Positions 60,482 through 64,000 of a stretch of 64,000 nucleotides of DNA are shown one piece after another. Both the position numbers and the translations under genes were made by a program. Every line of letters begins with the position of its first letter. Position 1 is the first letter of the stretch. Below the pieces are notes generated by a model. The model did no database searches and had not been told where the DNA came from. It was given only the letters and a program-made list of their open reading frames with translations. This stretch comes from Flavobacteriales bacterium UBA2104 (GTDB lineage Bacteria; Bacteroidota; Bacteroidia; Flavobacteriales_D; Crocinitomicaceae): contig DCYS01000022.1 of assembly GCA_002331485.1 (NCBI GenBank), positions 137,240 through 201,239 on the forward strand, in the 5' to 3' direction.

Positions 60482-60838
60482 ATGATACATGTATTAAACA
60501 CAGAAAATAAAAAATTGATTACTTTAGATATTACTGACAAAATTAAAAAAGAAGATGTAGAAAGGATTCATACATTAATCTATGAAACTTTGAATAATAC
60601 TAAAAAAGTAGACTCTTATTTTGAGCTAAAAAATTTCAAAGGATATGAATTTGGTGGTTTGTGGGCAGATTTATGGGTTGATACCGCACATTTTTCTGAT
60701 TACGGTAAAATGGCATTTGTCGGTGAAAGAAAATGGCATGAATGGGCAGCAAAAGCTACAGATATTTTCTCTGAATCGGAGGTAAAATATTTTGAATTAG
60801 ATGAGAAAAAATCTGCAAAAGAATGGATTGGCCTCTAA
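60482..60838 (+). CDS. STAS/SpoIIAA-like protein, copy 2
   Basis: The 118-residue protein is a close paralogue of the one at 47135-47491: both contain YFEL(K/E)(N/D)F(K/D)GYE, GLWADL / GLWEDL, DYGKMAFVG, KW(H/Q)EWAAKATD and end in KEWI. It lacks a visible partner gene; the neighbour on the other strand is a porin gene whose end it overlaps by 4 bp. The two copies bracket the nhaA-czcA-mer block. Confidence 0.85.
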   Translation: MIHVLNTENKKLITLDITDKIKKEDVERIHTLIYETLNNTKKVDSYFELKNFKGYEFGGLWADLWVDTAHFSDYGKMAFVGERKWHEWAAKATDIFSESEVKYFELDEKKSAKEWIGL

Positions 60839-62055
60839 AAATAAGAAGATATTCCAAAGCTAAAGCCTGCTGTATTTGCAGGAACATTTCCAAGAAAGTC
60901 TTGTTGCCTTTGAATTCTGTAGTTTAGTCGGAAAACAGTTTGTTGAGAGGGACGGAAGCTAATAGCGGGCATTACACTCCATAAATCATCAGCTATATTT
61001 CCGCCTGTTTCATCGAACTTTCCTACATTCCAATCAACGTATTCTAGTCTAAAGGCCAAGTTCAAAGTTGCATCTTCCCAACCGAACATTTTCCGTTGTA
61101 AAACGGGCTGGACAACGTCTATAAAACCTCCGTGTTGCATATTTCCATATTGCTGGGTATAACTCTCTGGTACTTCCACGTTGATCCAAACGAACTCTCC
61201 GGTAATAAATGTATTGATCTTAGGAATAGTGGTATTGTAATCTATTGCAAAAACGTTTAATCTACGCTTATAATCAAGGATAATACCATCGTCTTGATAA
61301 GTATTGTATACGCCTCCCATATACGATAGACCTATCTCACCAACATATTTATTTCTAATGGCCAGCTTTGCTGTAGTTAAAGGTCTTCCACTAGCAGATT
61401 CGGTGAATCTTTCCGGATTATCTTTAGAAACAGGCAGGAATGTTTTTCCTAAATCATTATCAATGATTTCATCATCAAAACCACCTGATAGATAAAATTC
61501 ATATCCAAACATCCAGTCGCCTTTATACGTTTTACCAAACAGCCCAAACCCTGCATTACTCCAAGTGGCAGGAAGTAACTGTACTGCCGATACGGGGCGA
61601 TCCGTAAACTCCCATTTCGGACCATCGTGATTTTGATTAAATGCTCCAATTGGATTCATTATTATACCACTCCTGAGGTTGAAGAGTGGATGAAATTCAA
61701 CATCGATAGAAGCAAATTCAATAGCAATCTCTTTGCCTCCTTCTTCAAATTCTATTTCACTTAAGAATTTTATTTTCCTTGAAATTGTTGAAGCAACAAA
61801 TAACGTCATCCTTCTCATTTGAAATTGATGTCCTTCAGAAACACCGTCTGTACCGATATGTTGCCAGTTGACTTCGGCATACCCTCCAAGAGATACAGGA
61901 AACTTACCATAACTTAGAAATGGTCGGTCATATACCGCATCCATATTGAGTTGCAGACTCGAATCTTTTTCAGTTCTTTTGAATAAAGTAGAATCTATCT
62001 GACTATAAGAAAGTGCAGATAATAAAACGAAAACAATTGTAATTCTTTTTTTCAT
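60835..62055 (-). CDS. outer-membrane porin-like protein of the Rieske-cytochrome operon
   Basis: The 406-residue protein has a signal peptide (cleaved near SALSYS) and a beta-barrel pattern with many aromatic-ended strands (FPVSLGGYAEVNW, FQMRRMTLFVAST, RKIKFLSEIEFEEGG...GFSFGISSYF as last strand). It resembles the phosphate-selective O/P-type porin group of Bacteroidota, though the substrate is not known. Its start overlaps the Rieske gene stop by 4 bp, so it belongs to that operon. Confidence 0.75.
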   Translation of the reverse strand: MKKRITIVFVLLSALSYSQIDSTLFKRTEKDSSLQLNMDAVYDRPFLSYGKFPVSLGGYAEVNWQHIGTDGVSEGHQFQMRRMTLFVASTISRKIKFLSEIEFEEGGKEIAIEFASIDVEFHPLFNLRSGIIMNPIGAFNQNHDGPKWEFTDRPVSAVQLLPATWSNAGFGLFGKTYKGDWMFGYEFYLSGGFDDEIIDNDLGKTFLPVSKDNPERFTESASGRPLTTAKLAIRNKYVGEIGLSYMGGVYNTYQDDGIILDYKRRLNVFAIDYNTTIPKINTFITGEFVWINVEVPESYTQQYGNMQHGGFIDVVQPVLQRKMFGWEDATLNLAFRLEYVDWNVGKFDETGGNIADDLWSVMPAISFRPSQQTVFRLNYRIQRQQDFLGNVPANTAGFSFGISSYF

Positions 62056-62486
62056 GATTTTTTGAGTGAAATGAAAATATTTTGATGATCTGTTCTGACA
62101 GGAAAAGATCGCAACGGTTTTTTTGCAGGACCGTTTGTAACATTTCCCTGATTATCGAATTCGCTGCCATGTGCTGAGCAAACCAGCTTTTCACCATAAG
62201 CATTCAATTCGTTGCCTTGATGAGTACACTGTAGATATAAAGCAGTGAAATTCTGCTCTGACTCTCGAAAAACATAGATGGGGTACTTTAACTGAACATT
62301 GTTAACTAAAAGGTACTTCAGCCACTTCTCATCTCTTATAAAATCGGATTTTGGTATTATCAGGTTTTCTCCTTCTATTAAAACATTTATAGACTTTGTA
62401 GATACACAACTATTAAATATTGGTGCCAAAATCGTAACTCCGAGACAAGCATATCCACATGATTTGATGAATTCTTTTCTGTCCAT
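62052..62486 (-). CDS. Rieske [2Fe-2S] protein
   Basis: The 144-residue protein has an N-terminal hydrophobic stretch with a lipobox-like FNSC (about Cys27), and the Rieske binding sites CTHQG and CSAHG (about residues 88-92 and 107-111), the C-x-H and C-x2-H ligands of the cluster. It should be an exported electron carrier anchored to the membrane. It lies between the porin gene (4-bp overlap) and the di-haem cytochrome gene (1 bp gap), indicating one operon for electron transfer. Confidence 0.85.
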   Translation of the reverse strand: MDRKEFIKSCGYACLGVTILAPIFNSCVSTKSINVLIEGENLIIPKSDFIRDEKWLKYLLVNNVQLKYPIYVFRESEQNFTALYLQCTHQGNELNAYGEKLVCSAHGSEFDNQGNVTNGPAKKPLRSFPVRTDHQNIFISLKKS

Positions 62487-62487
62487 T

Positions 62488-63684
62488 TTACAACGATTCT
62501 AAAAATTTAATCAACGCGTTTTTTTCTTGTTCTGCTAAATTTTCATAAAGCAATTTACTACTCTGAGCTTCACCTCCGTGCATTAAAATGGCTTCTTCAA
62601 TAGTATTTGCTCTACCATCGTGCATGAGAAAATATTGTCCCCCTTGTGTTGTAGGAGATAAACCAAGCCCCCAAAGCGGTGGTGTTCTCCATTCGTAAGT
62701 CTGAGCAGCTCCTTCAGTATAACCATCATCTAAATTGCTTCCCATATCATGCAGTAGGAGATCTGTATAGGGATGAAAAGTCTTATTAGACAACTTATCG
62801 ATTGGAGAGTAACCGGTTGTTAATGTTGGTTTATGGCACGCAGCACAATTGATGTCTACAAATAGATTTTTACCTTGTACAACTTCAGGATCGTCTTTAT
62901 TTCGCTGTATTGGTGCTTTAAGTGTTTCTAAGTAAAATACTACATCTCTGACATCTTTATCTGAGACTTCAGGATCAATTGACAGCCCACTATAAGTATC
63001 TATGGGGGAGAAAGTAGAAGTTATTCCCATATCTTGATTGTAAGCACCCACGGTTTGATCTAGTAGGTCATAAGCTGATGCTTTCTTTCCAAAGCGGTGA
63101 ATGTATTTTCCGTTTTGAGAAATAGCATTCGCAGAAGGTTGTAGAAAATCTTTTAATGGCATCCAATTGGGGACACCCGAGACACCGTCATTATTCATAT
63201 CGTTTGGATCAGCCATCGCCAATATATCAGCATCAGTAACGTATTGAAGATAGCCTAGACCTGTTACGGCCGGAGGAGTAAATCTTGAAAATGAAGCTCC
63301 TTCGGGAATGTTTTCAGGTTCATACCCAGGGATAGCCCTATGTTGAAGCTGTGGGCCTCCCATCGTTAAAAACTGATTTCCTGAAGTATCACTTTGTCCA
63401 AATCTTGTCAAAGTTGAAAAAGGATGTCCTTTTCCATCACCTGAATGACAACTGACACAACTGTTAGTTACGAATAAAGGACCTAGTCCTTTTGAAGATG
63501 TGAATACTTCACTAAATGCTCTGTCTCCACTTAGAAATTGAATGTTTTCTGCATTCGTTAAACCTTCTATAGGGCCGTCTAGTATTTCATCCTCAGATGG
63601 TGCTGCGGGTTGAAATTTTTCGCAAGACTGAATAATTAATATTAAAATTATTACAGTTGAAACAATTAATATTAAACTCCTCAT
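62488..63684 (-). CDS. di-haem cytochrome (thiol oxidoreductase-like) lipoprotein
   Basis: From ATG 63684 the 398-residue protein has a signal with lipobox (LIIQSC), then two haem-binding motifs, CVSCH (Cys76, Cys79, His80) and CAACH (about residue 270), within the di-haem oxidoreductase/MauG-like layout (SFSRFTPPAVTGLGYLQYV, RTPPLWGLGLSPTTQGG, FLMHDGRANTIEEAILMHGGEA). The family is often labelled thiol oxidoreductase and passes electrons in the periplasm. It is first in the operon with the Rieske protein and porin; the physiological donor is unknown. Confidence 0.88.
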   Translation of the reverse strand: MRSLILIVSTVIILILIIQSCEKFQPAAPSEDEILDGPIEGLTNAENIQFLSGDRAFSEVFTSSKGLGPLFVTNSCVSCHSGDGKGHPFSTLTRFGQSDTSGNQFLTMGGPQLQHRAIPGYEPENIPEGASFSRFTPPAVTGLGYLQYVTDADILAMADPNDMNNDGVSGVPNWMPLKDFLQPSANAISQNGKYIHRFGKKASAYDLLDQTVGAYNQDMGITSTFSPIDTYSGLSIDPEVSDKDVRDVVFYLETLKAPIQRNKDDPEVVQGKNLFVDINCAACHKPTLTTGYSPIDKLSNKTFHPYTDLLLHDMGSNLDDGYTEGAAQTYEWRTPPLWGLGLSPTTQGGQYFLMHDGRANTIEEAILMHGGEAQSSKLLYENLAEQEKNALIKFLESL

Positions 63685-64000
63685 TGTATTTTTTTTGCAC
63701 AAACATAACATATATTTTAGATTTACCATACTTTTAATTTAGGTTTATCTAAAAAATAAATCCAACAGAACAAAAAACACTAATTTATTTACTTTTTATC
63801 TTCTATAGAAAAATAGTAGACTGACTGTTATAAAGTCAATGGTTAATTATGAAAAGATGTAGTGATTTACGATTCTTTATTTGATAAACCTAAGGGTGTA
63901 TCAAATTAGAAAGAAGGATATAGAGTTTCAGATTGTTTTTCGGTGTCTTACAACATTCTATATAGTTAAGAGAGAAAAATCTGGAGCTATCTCACTTTTT
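63685..64000. other. upstream region of the cytochrome operon, window end
   Basis: On the minus strand TATGTTTG (63700-63707, plus CAAACATA) matches the Bacteroidota -7 box and lies about 15 bp before the start codon, so it is the likely promoter. The rest is AT-rich and I see no gene; the right end is cut by the window. Confidence 0.5.

Noticed and set aside
63890..64000. Possible insertion-sequence end (reads GATACACCC on the minus strand)
   Set aside because: No transposase frame or matching inverted end is visible and the window stops here.
1..64000. CRISPR arrays and rRNA genes
   Set aside because: I saw no regularly spaced direct repeats of CRISPR type and no rRNA sequence in the window.

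Overview
The window looks like chromosome of an AT-rich member of the Bacteroidota, probably Flavobacteriia-like. The reasons are gene families and gene forms: a short eukaryote/archaea-like prolyl-tRNA synthetase, a beta-propeller plus LytS-type sensor kinase with a LytTR regulator, DUF4369-type thioredoxin proteins, a TonB receptor with an N-terminal carboxypeptidase-like domain, a CzcA pump fused to a TolC-like protein, and promoters matching the Bacteroidota TTTG / TAnnTTTG pattern. The species cannot be named from the sequence alone.

Positions 1-28,000 are mostly ordinary chromosome: the start of hemE, rpsT, two identical tRNA-Glu genes, proS, an outer-membrane FadL-like protein beside a Ser/Arg-rich lipoprotein, a LysM glucosaminidase, a YbiT-like ABC-F protein, a RadD-like helicase, trxB, clpB, a cysteine-less dihydrolipoamide-dehydrogenase-like flavoprotein, an ABC transporter pair and a thioredoxin-fold lipoprotein or periplasmic protein.

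Positions 26,000-33,000 hold the most unusual part. A LytTR two-component system, whose sensor is split by an A8 homopolymer frameshift, sits beside four small 42-43 residue peptides with a shared leader ending in KGG. The three transcription units that encode them share one promoter layout: a TATACTTG box, and 38 bp upstream of it a TTTCTRAACG element repeated once more 20-21 bp further on. An NfeD/flotillin operon lies between the peptide genes. No maturation enzyme or dedicated exporter is visible in the window.

Positions 33,000-40,300 look like accessory DNA. They start next to a degenerate tRNA-Asp-like 3' end, then carry a cassette of small genes each preceded by a hairpin, several hypothetical genes, a DUF2971 protein, an acetyltransferase, and about 0.9 kb of G-rich, hairpin-rich sequence with no convincing gene that may encode a structured RNA.

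Positions 40,300-60,800 form a heavy-metal resistance island. On the minus strand a long block runs CzcA-TolC fusion, CzcB adaptor, His-rich lipoprotein, P-II-like protein, STAS protein, NhaA, metal P-type ATPase, a four-helix-bundle element inserted into a P-II gene fragment, two CDF-type transporters and a Fur-family regulator. On the plus strand follow an ArsR regulator with a clear promoter and operator, a merT/merP pair that looks like a split merTP gene, and merA. A TonB receptor with a palindromic promoter operator and a second STAS protein come next. The window ends with a porin, Rieske protein and di-haem cytochrome operon. Together these genes would sense, bind, reduce and export mercury and divalent metals such as zinc, cadmium and cobalt.
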